Below are positions 41,534 through 53,233 of a stretch of DNA of 64,000 bases, piece after piece. The first letter of the stretch is position 1. Each line of letters starts with the position of its first letter. The notes under the pieces were generated by a model. That model had not been told where the DNA came from and ran no database searches. It worked only from the letters and a program-made list of their open reading frames with translations. The translations under genes and the position numbers were made by a program. Location of the stretch: NCBI GenBank assembly GCA_014621425.1, contig JAANBB010000143.1:1-64000 (forward strand), written 5' to 3'. This DNA comes from Cylindrodendrum hubeiense (taxonomy: Eukaryota > Ascomycota > Sordariomycetes > Hypocreales > Nectriaceae).

Positions 41534-41981
41534 CTAATTATTCTCGCTCCATCTGACCCTTTAGTAAGTTTCAGGGACTGCCATAGAATAACTGCACTCA
41601 CCTCGCAGAACACACAGGACAAAAGTAGAAGACAGTGCTTCCCTCGTCGGCGCCTCTCAACTGAAGCGTAGTATACCGGACCGCTTCGGAGGGGCACTTT
41701 TGGCACTTCAAGGCCGTCAGGGGCCAAGTATCCGTGGATATTAATTTCGTTGGCGTGTTGATGATTCTTTTGTCGCGCAGTTCGTTGGGGAAATCGTCGG
41801 TGGAAGAAACGGAGACGTGGTCGCACAAAGTGTCTGATGTTAAATGAGTAGTGAATTCAACAGTGATATCGTTCAGTTAGAACAGACTGGTGTTCAATTG
41901 CCCGCAGCATTCGCACTTGACCTGTTGATTCTGTGAGATTGAAAGAGAGTCTCCGCAAACATCGCAGAACTGGATCGCCAT
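41534..41981 (-). CDS. RNA polymerase I subunit A12.2 (Rpa12)-like protein, divergent
   Basis: A 114-residue protein with two zinc ribbons. Exons on the minus strand: 41981-41888, 41833-41602, 41552-41534. The N-terminal ribbon is FCDVCGD and CECCG. The linker SSTDDFPNELRDKR matches the TADDAFP region of Rpa12. The C-terminal TFIIS-like ribbon has CQKC, the catalytic-loop stretch QLRGADEGSTVFYFC and CPVCSARWSENN. The loop has RGADE where RSADE is the rule; the acidic DE pair remains. The last acceptor at 41553 was chosen because it restores the canonical RWSENN end. Divergence and position beside the cluster suggest an extra copy, but it could be the only Rpa12. Confidence 0.85.
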
Positions 41982-43434
41982 GTTCGCCGAAAGATGTCAC
42001 CAAGAGAGAAGAAAGAGGAGGAAAAGAGAAATTCCCGAGCGCACAGAGGTACAAAGGGATTGCACGCCCCAGCTATCCAAACGTCTTTTCACAGTGCTAT
42101 CTCAGTATCAACATTAACGGTGAGAACAGGCCTTGCAATAGGTAGCCTCTGAGTCTCAGCGCCTTTAGTGCTTGGTCTCTGATTTGCAACAGCTAAGCCA
42201 GAAGGTTTACAGGTGATTTCTTCTAAGATAAAATGGAAAAGCAATTCGTCACGCACTGTCATAGACTGTGCTGGTGCCTAAAGCTCTTCCGTTCGTGCAG
42301 CGGGTGAGAGGTAGTGGGGCTGCTGTTGGTTCTGTGTTGAAAACCTGGAGGGATATAGCGGTGACGGCGTCAAGTTCTTGTCTGCCAATTACCTGTCTCT
42401 ATTTATTGACTCCTCAACCTCAAAAAGATAACCTCTGCGGCGCAGCGTATGCTTTCTATGTTTCGTAAAACTCCCAGGCTTGTTGGTGGAGCGGCCCGGT
42501 AGTATAACTTGGGGATCGGTACAATCGCCGTTTGATCCTTTAAGAGATCCCACACACATGCCAACACCGTCAACGTATTCTGCGATCAATTAACATGCGC
42601 TGCCATGCTCAAAATCGCAGTAAGCCGTCGAAACTAGAACATCCGTGTGCTTCTTGATTTTTTTTGATGATTCCGCTCGTTCATCAGTCGCTCCTTTCCG
42701 AGACGGGGGATAATAAGACCACGATACCTTGCGCGGAACTCGGCTGGGCCCAAGCTCCTCTTGATAAAAGAGCCTCCACGATTGTAATATTTTCTCTCGG
42801 TGGTTGCAGCGAAACAACCATCCTCTCGAATCTGTTCAACAACCCTTGCGACGTTGAATCATAATTGCAAAAAGATTCAAGGGTACCACGGTGATGACTT
42901 ATTAGTCGGCTACGTCCTGGTGCACGGGTTGACGGGGTAGCTAATGCTGGGGGAGCTACAAAGGTGGGGTGTTGTAAAATCAAGCTGTCGTTGTGCTACC
43001 CCAGCTTTGTTTGCCCGCTGTCAAATCCTTTCACCAGCACTGGCCAGTCAGTGGGAAGGAGTTCCTGAATCCAGCTCTCTCCACAATACCCAGAACAGCA
43101 GCTTGGATTCAGTTGCACAACTGCTCTTCTGCCTGCTGCGCTGGTGTTTAATTTGAGATCGGATCTATATTTTTATGCAGCAGGTGCCTTGCTTTGTTTG
43201 ACGGGTCAGTCCGTGCTTACCTCCAGGCTAACGTCTAGGCTACCTGCTAGGCTACTGTACCTTTGTTGCTCTCCCGCTTCTGCCTTATCCAAGGCCCGGT
43301 GAAGCGCCAAACATCTACAAATCTGCCCAAATTCAGGCCCTCTACTCAGCTCTTCTTCTTCTCTGTCGCACATGAACTATTGAGCGTTTCCAGGTTCACT
43401 TCTCACATCCATCTTACTTGAAGGAATATCAGCC
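41982..43434. other. Gene-poor interval at the right edge of the cluster
   Basis: About 1.45 kb with no supported gene. It includes a CGGCCCG core at 42493-42499 and the CTAGGCTA direct repeats described separately. The last 100 bp are the leader of the metallophosphoesterase. Confidence 0.45.
43224..43254. repeat. Three CTAGGCTA-type direct repeats
   Basis: CCAGGCTA/CTAGGCTA/CTAGGCTA ending at 43230, 43242 and 43254, a 12 bp period, about 180 bp upstream of the metallophosphoesterase ATG. They are possibly promoter elements of that gene. Confidence 0.4.
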
Positions 43435-44475
43435 ATGTCCGAAGCTCCCGCCTCAACACCAAAAATCAAGACACGCATCCTCATCATCTCCGACACACAC
43501 GGATTCAAGCCCAAACCGAAGCTTGATGCCGATTCCACCACCGATGATGAGCTCACCCAGAGCGACACCAAATGGGTGCGCACTGGCTTTCGGGAACCAC
43601 TGGCCGAAGCAGACGTCGTCCTTCACTGCGGTGATCTGACCAAACGGTCCCGGGTCTCTGAGTACAGAGACACCTTCAACATGCTGCGCGCCATTCGCAG
43701 CCCCCTCAAGCTGGTCATTGCGGGTAACCACGACTTTGCTCTCCATGAGTCGTACTTCTATCGCGAGTGGAACGGGTCCAAGGAAACTGTGGACAAGGTC
43801 CAAAACATTATCAAGGCTGCAGAAGCCGACGGAGTTCAGTACCTAACCGAGGGTGTTCATACCTTTACACTCGGCAACGGAGCCCGGCTGAAGATCTTCG
43901 CCAGTCCATATACGCCGAGTTATGGCGGTTGGGCATTCCAATACGACAACGGGCACGATTTTAAAATCCCCTCAGATACGGACATCGCTATGACCCATGG
44001 CCCGCCCCGTGGCATCCTCGACATTGCAGGCATGTCAGGCTCAGGCATCAAGGCCGGCTGCCCTGACCTCCTTGAGGCCATCTACCGCGCCAAGCCCAAG
44101 ATTCACTGTTTTGGCCACATCCACGAGGCATGGGGCTCACAACTCGTACGGTGGCAGGAGGGCGACGGAGGGCCCACGCGGGTGGCGTCTGTCGTGCGCT
44201 CCGAGGACTCAATACATACGACCATGGCGGACATAAGACCGGACCCGTTGACGCAGGATGAGGAGACAGTGAAGGTGAAGATGAAGAGCCTCATTGAGAT
44301 GAGCCAGCGACGAGGTGCACATATTGACCTCTCAGGGGGTCCAAATCGGCTTACGGCGGGGGAGCAAACACTATTCGTGAACGCGTCAATCATGGATATG
44401 CGATATCGGTCAGTCCATCTGCCATGGATAATCGATGTTGACTTAGAAAGGGCTGAAGCAACTGGACTTGCTTAG
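43435..44475 (+). CDS. Calcineurin-like metallophosphoesterase
   Basis: A 346-residue dinuclear metal phosphoesterase, single exon. All metal-binding motifs are present in order: LIISDTHGF near residue 18, VLHCGDLT near 63, IAGNHDF near 99, the THGPP segment near 185 and CFGHIHEA near 225. It belongs to the fungal subfamily often called Ser/Thr phosphatase-like, but the physiological substrate is unknown. No signal peptide. The 343 bp after its stop hold only 3' spacer before the convergent CFEM gene. Confidence 0.92.
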   Translation: MSEAPASTPKIKTRILIISDTHGFKPKPKLDADSTTDDELTQSDTKWVRTGFREPLAEADVVLHCGDLTKRSRVSEYRDTFNMLRAIRSPLKLVIAGNHDFALHESYFYREWNGSKETVDKVQNIIKAAEADGVQYLTEGVHTFTLGNGARLKIFASPYTPSYGGWAFQYDNGHDFKIPSDTDIAMTHGPPRGILDIAGMSGSGIKAGCPDLLEAIYRAKPKIHCFGHIHEAWGSQLVRWQEGDGGPTRVASVVRSEDSIHTTMADIRPDPLTQDEETVKVKMKSLIEMSQRRGAHIDLSGGPNRLTAGEQTLFVNASIMDMRYRSVHLPWIIDVDLERAEATGLA

Positions 44476-44818
44476 ATCCTGACAAATAGGATACGTAGAT
44501 TGATTAGATTAGATGGATGGGTACACATGGGTGGAGTCAGGGTCACAGCACATATCTTGACTTAGAACGGAGTTTGATGGATACTTATTAGACTCAAGCA
44601 AGGGCATTTCTATCATTAATTTTGACCATGTTATTAAGTCCTGGTTGATCAGAGGCAATCTCCTTTTGCGCCTCACTCAACCGTCAGAAGTATCATATCC
44701 CATGACATGTTTTCATGCAGTACATCATTAGTCCCAGGTTCGTATCCAAATCCTAGTCCAAGTCCCAGTCCCAAATCCGTGTCCTCATACCCCATGGGTA
44801 ACACTGTCGACACGGCGA

Positions 44819-44942
44819 TTACAAAGCAAGGGCAGCGGCGAAGACGGCGAGCAGGGCGCCGATGGCAGGCCCAGCAATGGCGGCAGCGTTGGTCTCACTG
44901 GGAGAAGCTGAGCCGGTGCTGGTGGAGTCGCCGGATCCCGTG

Positions 44943-44985
<43 letters not shown>

Positions 44986-45558
44986 CAGATCCAGAAGACT
45001 CGGAGGAGCTACCGCCGGAGGTCTTGGTGGCCGTGGAAGTCTTGGTACCGTTGCCGGGAGTCGATGCGGGGGTAGAGGCAGCGGCGGCAGAAGACTTGAT
45101 GGTCGCGGTAGTCGCCTTGGTGGTCGCCGTGGCCTTCTTGCTGGACTCGGAGCCGGTCGGGGTGGCAGTGGCCTCAGCAGTAGCAGAGAAGGCAACGCAA
45201 ATAGCGCCAGCGGCCTCCTGGGCCTTTGTGAGTTCGTCGGCAGAGCAGGCCTTAAGCAAACAGGGGCCGGCCTCCTTGACGAGCTTCTCCTGGTTCGCGG
45301 CGTCGCACTGACAGGCGGTGTCAGTGAGGCCGCAGCCAATCTTCTGGACACCGGCGGCGATACATTTGACCTAGCGACGACATGGTCAGTTGCGTGTTTT
45401 GCGGAGGTTGAGTGGTTACTCGATGCTGGTTGCTGGATGCTGGATGCTGGAGTGATGGTTATGTTGGAGGAGCACTTACAGCGCAGTTGGGAATACCGCT
45501 GAGGTCCTGGGCGGCGACGAGGCCAGCAGCAGCGAGGGCAAAGAAAGAGGTCTTCATG
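44819..45558 (-). CDS. CFEM-domain GPI-anchored cell-surface protein, frame broken by one base
   Basis: About 209 residues. Exons on the minus strand: 45558-45480 and 45370-44819. A hydrophobic signal (ALAAAGLVAAQ) precedes the eight-Cys CFEM domain: CAVKCIA, CGLTDTACQC, CLLKACS and AGAIC. Then comes a Ser/Thr-rich stalk, a Gly-Ser run and a C-terminal hydrophobic GPI signal (IGALLAVFAAALAL). CFEM proteins act in haem/iron uptake, adhesion or host interaction. The ATG at 45558 encodes MKTSFF, then an A4 run (45540-45543, plus strand) throws the frame; three A's would join it to the signal peptide. A TGA precedes the correct frame, so no other start is available nearby. Confidence 0.88.
44942..44989. 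repeat. Eight perfect GCCAGA hexanucleotide repeats
   Basis: A coding microsatellite inside the CFEM gene. Read on the minus strand it encodes alternating Ser-Gly, and forms most of the Gly-Ser run between the stalk and the GPI signal. The unit is a multiple of three, so copy-number change keeps frame. Confidence 0.9.
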
Positions 45559-48500
45559 TTGACGGTGTGTTCGTACGAAGTCGACGAGTGGGAGACGTGT
45601 TAAACGATTGTGGTTGGAGCACGAGTGAGGGTATGTAGAGGTGTGCAAGGGGAGTATGTACGTTCGAGTAGTGTGGTGGGAGGGAGGGGAGCTCGGCGCG
45701 GCAGGTCGGCCAGACGCTTTTATATAGGGACTGTGTGTAGAGTGGCTGCAGACTACTGCGTACAGATACAGATGCCGTCGATCCAGAGAGAAGGTCTCGG
45801 TACCCCAGAAGTCATTGCATTCTAGACCCCCCGACGAAGCGAGCAAGCAGCCGGCGCGCAAAGCTGGAGCCCATTGACTCGATTGACTCGACGGGTGAGC
45901 ATCCCGGAAGAGCTCCCATGTCGGCTGGTCGGAGCTTGGAACCTGGCAGCCCCTGTGGCCCTGGGACGGACCTGCTCCTTGGCGTCCCAGCGCAGCGCCA
46001 CCGAAGCTACGCCCTGTCAATAGTACGGGGGACGGGGCTGGGGTAGGTCGGCTGTTTGATGGTGGTGTGGGTTCATTGCGCTTGGAGGTCGCGGGCTCGT
46101 GGTGTTTGGGCGGCGAACTACAGGAGGTACCGGTACATGCTACACTTCCAGCGAGCCACGGCTCAGTTCTCGCGTAGCCCCGTCGCTGAAAGCGGTCATG
46201 CCAGTGTTGCCAGGACACGATGGACAGTGGCCGCGTCTGGTTGGGCCCGAGTTAGCCAGTTAGTCATGAAGCCCGTGCCGCTTTCCGTTGAGGCTTTTGA
46301 GGTGAATTGAATTTTGGGGGCGGGCTTGCTAGCTGGCCGTGCTGATGGCGGCGTGTATGGCGGCGTGTTTGGCTGGCGTGCCCCAGACAACCCGACAACG
46401 GCAACGACTTAAAGAAGCCTCGGCCAGTGACCAAGCCTTACGACGTGGCAAGGTTTTTCTTCGGGGGCTTTTTGTGACAAGCGCATCTCGCGTTCCAGGA
46501 ACGGGATAGGTGATGTAAGGCAAGGCAGAGAGCAGGGAATGAGGATTGGCCGGGGGAAATATGCCCTGGTCGGTGATCATGGGGCAAAAACGCAGAGGCC
46601 ACCCGCAGCAGCAACAGCAGCAGCAGGGACCCGGTGGTGGGAGACCACGCCACGGCGGGAGAGACCTGGCGATGGATGAGAGCGAATGCGGTTGCCAACG
46701 ACGGCGGTAGGCTGGGATAATCGAAATTACAACAGCTTCCTGTTTCGTGCTTCTCTGGTAGGGCTACGTTGGTTCAACCCACAGTGACACAGACGCAACA
46801 CGGACACACACGGGCACACACAGACAACACTGATACAAAGGCCCGGCCATCATCTCACTAGCATGGAGCTTGCCGGAGTCGTGGCTCCGATGGGCATGGC
46901 TTGAATGGACCACACTCCATAGCCTGAGGCTTATTTGCATCTACCAGTTACAGAGTTAAGCCGGCCAAGTAGGCTACCCCTGACTGAATCTACCGTGCGT
47001 AATTGGTGCAGTACTGGCTAGAAAGTGAGGGGGATTGTTGCCGTGCCGCCGGTTGTATCCAGATGAATTGAGCCACGGACGGATGCCTGCTTACAGCTCG
47101 CTGGGATGGATCCAACCACCAGGCTCGGGCAAAACTGGCTGAGGCATTGCTGGGGCATGGCAGAGTCATCGTTGCGATCCAGTGCCGATTTGGGTTTGCT
47201 GGCCGCGGTACCGGTACATATCCCGTTGATATGGATTCTTGGCTGAGCCAGGCATAACTGGACTGAACTGATGTTGCTAATTCGGGAATCCGATGATGGA
47301 TCCAAGTCAGCCATTGAACGACTTGTCTCTGGTACCGTCTCTTGTACATCAACAAGCTGGCAGATCACCAATCTGAGAGCCTGACATTCGTCCGTACCGA
47401 CTTCCGATGCCATGGCGACCACGGCGGTATTCGTAAGCCTGACACGCAATGCAAAGTGAAATGTGCCCGATTTTAGTTTCCCAGTCAAGAGAAACCAGAA
47501 AGACGGGCTCCCACAGACACACGCAAGCACACGCAAACACCGCAACAGACAAAACCAACTCGCGTTGGCTGGCCTGCGTTGGCATGCAGCCAGGATGGGG
47601 CCCGGAGCCCACTCCAACGCGAGGGGAGCCGCATGTCTCTGCAGCCTCCATCAAATACGAGCGTGGCCGCGGCAGCCGTGCAGCACAGGCGGTATTGGAT
47701 CTTCGGTATGTGCTCAGAGGTACCAACAGTGCAGAAGCAAGCATCGTCGAATAAGAACAGGCGCAAGCTGTATCGGAGCAAGTTCCACATCCCACGACTC
47801 TTCCAGCTACGCACCGCCGCCTCCACATTCATGATGCCACCATGCGTCCGGTGTTTGGCCGTTCTCCAAGTTCCAATTCGCGGTTCCCTGGGCTCGGGTC
47901 TCGGATGCTCCATGTTGGTTCATCCGCGTTTCGCGATGCCCGGCGCCGATCGTTTCGTTTGCTCGCCGTCGGCGGCGCATTCGGGTCAGTGCAGCTTGGA
48001 TACGTAAAAGTCTCAATTAAGCTGTTGCAAGGGCCAGGGGACGGGGGCAGGTCGACGGGGCTGTGCACTTGTAGGTATCACGACCAACCTGCTAAAGCAA
48101 TGTGACGAGCTTGCGGGACGGGACTGGGCTGGACCGGATTGCCAACTGCCGCGCGATGCACGCTGCAGTGGTGATAGATTGTACGTTACACGGCGTGCAA
48201 TTACATAGGCCTGCCTGTAAGTTAAATGGCATCAGAGGTGTTTGATGTGGTACCCAAGACAGTGGCTGTGCAATTGAAGATGGCAAGTGGATGCTGAATG
48301 CTCGTGGTTTTGGAGTATTTTGTTCTTCCTCGTCGGCTAAACAGAACGTGGCGTTACCATTCGAACCACACAGATCGAAGGATGACGCGTCAATGGGCAG
48401 ACATGGCCGTAATCCAGTTTCTATCGTAAAGCAGCACCTTTCACGCCAGTTCAATGTGTCTGATCGGCAAGATATAGCTCGAGTGGGAGGGTCTAGGACA

Positions 48501-48729
48501 AGACGCTCGGTCATTCACCCGTTGGGCATGTACCGAGTCTCAGTCTCACATACCAACTGTGTAGCCTCTCCTCTCTCGAAGCTTCATCTTTCATAGCAGA
48601 CAAGCTCCCTTTGCCCACTACCAAGATATAGTGGCGTATCGTGCACTTGAATAGGGAGACAGCGAAGTAATATAATTCAGTCATTAGAAGTATATTCATC
48701 ATAATTAGACATTATAGCGACATGGGTGT
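45559..48729. other. Gene-poor 3.2 kb interval
   Basis: GC-rich and without a supported gene. Several 100-200 codon open frames overlap on opposite strands but have biased composition and no domain features. A CAG/CAA-type trinucleotide stretch lies near 46600-46625. Upstream of the CFEM gene there is a TATATA-like tract near 45718. Confidence 0.4.
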
Positions 48730-50188
48730 CTATGAATCATCATCCCAGCGAGGTCTGCTCAAGATTATGGGCCTCGCTGGATCCCATGGTCCTCGTATCT
48801 CATTCTTATACTTTTGCAGCCCAATCAACCACCAGCTGCACCCTCCTGTGGCCAGTCCGGCGATCAATACTCCCACTACCATGCCCACGATGCCACTCTT
48901 CCAAGGCCACCCACCACCTGTGGCCTTGGTATCGCCCAGTATCAAGCCGACACCGAGACCAGCTCCCATAACTAGTAGGATGGATGACAGCACGTGGAAT
49001 TTCCAGCTGAAATGCCGGACGTAGCGCCGAAAGACGGGAAACAGACCAAACACCTCGATGCTGAAGAGCGTCAAACTGAAGACATGATTCGTCGAGGGCA
49101 GACGGCTGGCCAGCACGGTCGAGGCCATGAGCGCGGCATTGGTCGATAGAGAAGCAGGAAATTTAGCGCCCACACCTCCTGAGTAGTCAAAGAAGAAGAT
49201 GTTCATGGCGAGCAGCCAGAAGGACATGGCCCAGATGCTGTCGATCGAGGTGGACTTGGTCAGCGACTTGAGTATCGGGCTGAGCCCGAGCAGGGTGCAG
49301 TAGATGAGTAGTGCCGACTTGATGGTTTCCAATCTCTGGTGGGAGCGATTTTCTTCGACTGGAAAGGGGGGTGGGAGTTCGGGTAGGTGTTCTTGGCTAG
49401 CTCGAGGCGTGTGCGAGAGGCTGTGCGAGAGGCCACTGCCGTTGTGAGAAGCCAGGGAGGTCGTCGATCCAGATTGAGGCCACCGAACTGCGAGGTGTAG
49501 GTTGGTCGTCGAGCTCGCGGCCGAAGGGGCTGCCGACGGCCCAGCAGTCGACGGCGCAGAGTCAACCCGTAACGGAGGAGGACGCCGGATGCTGCCAGCG
49601 CGACCTGGCCGCCTCATGCTACCTGACCTCCCCGTGACAGTAGCAGCCACGCCTCCCAGTTCGTCCTGGTCGTCGGCCTCGGACAACCAGCGCTCCCATA
49701 GAATCCAGCCCAAGAATGTGGCACCGCTACTCCAACTGGTAACTGAAACGGGGGACACACGCTCCTTGAAGATGCCGACGAAGCAGACAATGAAGATAAT
49801 GACGGAGCAGACATGTTGAAGGATAACTGTCGAGTCGGCGACGAGGGGCCAGAAATCGTATGGCTTTAGTCGGGGGTTTCGTTGGAGGTTTTCGAGAAAG
49901 GTCGCTTGATCGGTGTAGTTGTCGGGGTCTATAGAAAGGGTCAATCACTGAACCAAGATATATAGAGGAGAGGGATGATGCCAAGCATGACGCACATGAT
50001 TGCTTCACCCACATCAGCTTCTTCCACGGACGCTTCCGCCGGCGGCTCCTGCTACGCTCGCTCCGGAGGGGACGCGGGGGTGAGGTGAAGGCATCGTCGG
50101 GGGAGAGGTGGGAGCGGCCGAAGGCGTGGAGTGATGCGGAGCCGTTTAGAGAGGGAAAGGAGGTCTCATCGTCGGTGGGCGAGGGCAT
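48730..50188 (-). CDS. GPI2: GPI-GlcNAc transferase subunit GPI2 (PIG-C)
   Basis: A 463-residue ER multi-pass subunit of the complex that starts GPI-anchor synthesis by adding GlcNAc to phosphatidylinositol. Exons on the minus strand are 50188-49996 and 49928-48730, joined as WVKQSYPDNYTDQATFLENL, the conserved family block. Hydrophobic segments include VCSVIIFIVCFVGIF, SALLIYCTLLGLSPIL, SIWAMSFWLLAMNIFFFDY and the C-terminal GMVVGVLIAGLATGG. A Ser-rich insertion (about residues 165-265) between the early and later membrane segments is typical of filamentous fungi. The N-terminal basic stretch RSRRRKRPWKKL precedes the block. Confidence 0.95.
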
Positions 50189-53100
50189 GCTCGAGCCTGG
50201 GGCCTTGGAGGCCTACGGGAGACCTTTCGGAGCGGCGGCGACAGGCGGCGGTCGGGCGGGAGTGCACGGGGGGAGCGACGAACAAGCGTCGAGCTGGGTG
50301 ATGCAGTCTGCAGAGGGACGGCGACACGGGATGATGCTGCGTGGATGCTTTGGGCCAAGTTGCAGCGGGTGGGTCGCCGAGGTTTTAGTGGCGAGTGCCG
50401 CAGGGCCGCCAGGGCATGGCAGCGCCTGTGGGGGCCCACGGATCGCACTAACCAGCTAGGCGCGTCTGCTCAGGCGCGTTCCGCCCGCGGGCCCGTCGTG
50501 GAGTCTCAGCTCCACCAGCGTCCGCGCGCTATGCTCGACTCGTGTGAGCATTGTCCGGGCGAGGATGGGTCGATCAGATCAGACAAGTGCTTAGGCGGCG
50601 GGCGGGAGGAAGGGAGAGCCTGTATCCGCGCGCACGCATGAACCAGCAGCTTGAAGCTGCTTCTCGTTGGCTCCCTAGTGCGCCGCCATGCAGTGCGGGC
50701 TGCATGATCTGTGCGGGATGAGATGGGATGGAACTCTGCCTTCTGAGCTGTCGCCCGTGGGCTCTGAGCTTTGAGAGAAGAGGCCGGCCAAGAGAGAGCG
50801 GGCGGCTTAGTTACAACGTGGAATACCGGTGGGGCGTTTCCTCCAGCTGGGTAACGTCTGCCCAGCCACTTCGCTCACCACTTCGTCTCTCAACACCATC
50901 TTCGCCCACTCCCAACCCTCTCCTCAACCCTCAACCTCAAATGTCACCGGCAGAGCACTCGAGCCAAGACGCACAGCGGCTCGACCCCCCCACAATCCAC
51001 AATCCACTACCACGCTTGCGCTACCTGCGCTACCTCGACTGCTCGACTGCTCACCCTGGCAGGCACGCCGGCCCGGTCTGCCATCCCTCGTGGCTCATGG
51101 GTTCGCCTCTCCGGGTTCACCCCAGGGCTTGGTGAGCCTTACCCTATATGTATATCACACCCTGCGCCAGTGAGCTGGGCTTTGCACACCATGCATCCCA
51201 GATGACGACAGAAACATTCGCAGCCAGCCATAGCTGAAGCCCTGGAGGTCTGGAGGTCTGTGCCCTCCTCGTCCCGTCCGGATCCGAGAGCAGCGCCATG
51301 GCCTCGAGTCAGCTCAGTCTCGTTCGCAGCTAGCCTGCGGTCCACCGATAGTTCTCTGTGACGGTGACAGACAGTGACAGACGGTGACACCGAGGGCCTC
51401 ATGTTGGAGCGAGTCTGGCCGGTCTAGTGCCTCGCTGCCTTGATGGATGGGCCATTGTAGCCACTCCCGTCCATGGGGACTTTTGTGAACGACCCCTTTG
51501 TTTGACCAGTCCGCCTTGGCAATGGGAGGCGACCGCCATCACTATCACCGACGTTCCTGTTATCCGAGGCCCAGAGCATCGAGGAATGCAGTCTTGTCAA
51601 CCTGTCACACTGATACCACCACACCCCTGGCGAGCTCTGGCAGCCTCCTTGACCTTGCAGCCAATCGACCATGTTTCCCCCGGATCCTGACAGCTGAAGA
51701 TTTTAAATACCTTGTCCCGGGACCGGCAATGTTCGCGGGAACGAGGATCCTGGGTCGACAGAAGCCTCGCGTTGAACTGAGCCGGCCTATGGAAGCGGCC
51801 ATGGTCTCTCGCCCCGGACTTTCCGCATGGCGACCGCGTCCTCTCAGCCTGGCTCGATCTCGAATAATTCCAAGGCTGTCAAAGGCAGATCTGCCTGCCA
51901 ATCACACGTCTTTTGGACAGGGAGTTCGTGCTTGGATTGTCCCGGAACCGGTCAGGCGGCACCAATCGCGTACCCTCCCGCCTCGACTTTAGGAGCTCCA
52001 CTCGCGGGGCTACCCGCATCCCTTGAAGCCCTTCCGCCTCACTTCGACCGCCGTGAGACAGGCACCCCAACCCGTCCCACAGAGAGGTCTTGTGAGCGCT
52101 ACATTGCGACCGAGCGAGCACAGGGGCCCCAAGACTCGTCAAGGAGAGACCGGCGGCGCCCAATTGACCCGAGACTCCTCCTCATCGGGTCAGCGTCGGT
52201 GCCGGAAGAGCTGAAGATGGGCCATGATGGGCCATGATGTCAACATGGCTGAGAACAGACCCGAGACATGATGGTGAAGAATTCCCGACGGAACCCCTTC
52301 GCGCAGGAGGAATCCCCGGTCGCCATTCCCCATTCCCCAGCACTCGCTGACCCCGGCTCCCCAGCGCCACCCGGGCCTGGTTGCGCCAAGTACTCCGTGC
52401 CAGCCTCCGTCCTGATACTGGCCTTCGCCGTCCTGGCAGGCTGGCAGCACGTCGCCTCCTGCTCCCAGCGAGCTCGTTCCTCTGGGGCGGCAGGCGCGTA
52501 TCCCCATGCAGCCACCGTCTAGGATAGCCTGCCAACAATTTATCACATCAGACCATTGCCCGGGACGACGTCCTTTGCAATCCCGCACCGGTGAGTGTCC
52601 AGCGGAGACAGAGTTTCACGTCGCTTCCAGCTCGGCTCTCGATTGACTGTATGTCGTCACGAGGGCGAGATACGGCACGTCCACAGTGAGACCGGATGCC
52701 ATCTCCAAGCTCTGGGCGTTTGCTGGAGACGGGGGACCGTCGTGGCGTTGTTCGCCCTTGCTTTTTACAAGCTAAGAGGCGCGAAATACCCGATACCTAC
52801 GTGTGATCGTCCATTGGACGTCTTGCACCATCTGCGGCTCACCCCGGTCTCATCACCACTCTCCCATTGGAAAGCGTTGTGATTGGGTAGCTGACCGAGG
52901 GAACAAGACCGGCCATGCATGATGCCGCTATCGAACCGCTAGAAGCGGTGTCGGTGAACCATCCCGGTTTTGGGTGGCTGTGGCACAGTATTAACATCAC
53001 CGTCCCACGATGGCTTCAAGGGGATCATTATTTTCCCCGCCCCGGGAATGCCGCAAACGGCCGTCCCCCCAACATGTATGACACCGTTTCCGTCCTTGTC

Positions 53101-53233
53101 AAACCCCCTGCTCGATAATTTGCAAGCCGAGGTGGGATTAAAACCGCTGCCCGGGACTTTTTGCTCAATAACAAACGTCTCGAGAATCTCTCGTTACCTC
53201 CGCCGTCTGAAATCTGTACTCAATCCTTGAAAC
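50189..53233. other. Gene-poor 3 kb interval
   Basis: GC-rich DNA between GPI2 and the 2EXR gene. Open frames occur on both strands in overlapping positions with low-complexity, Arg/Pro/Ser-rich products. I found no supported gene, RNA gene or mobile-element signature. Confidence 0.4.

Noticed and set aside
44785..46218. 477-codon open frame on the minus strand over the CFEM gene
   Set aside because: It runs through the CFEM exons in a wrong frame and gives a Pro/Leu/Arg-rich product; the CFEM frame has the Cys pattern, signal and GPI end.
47018..47617. 199-codon minus-strand frame
   Set aside because: Overlaps other frames of similar length on both strands, no features, and composition is that of non-coding GC-rich DNA.
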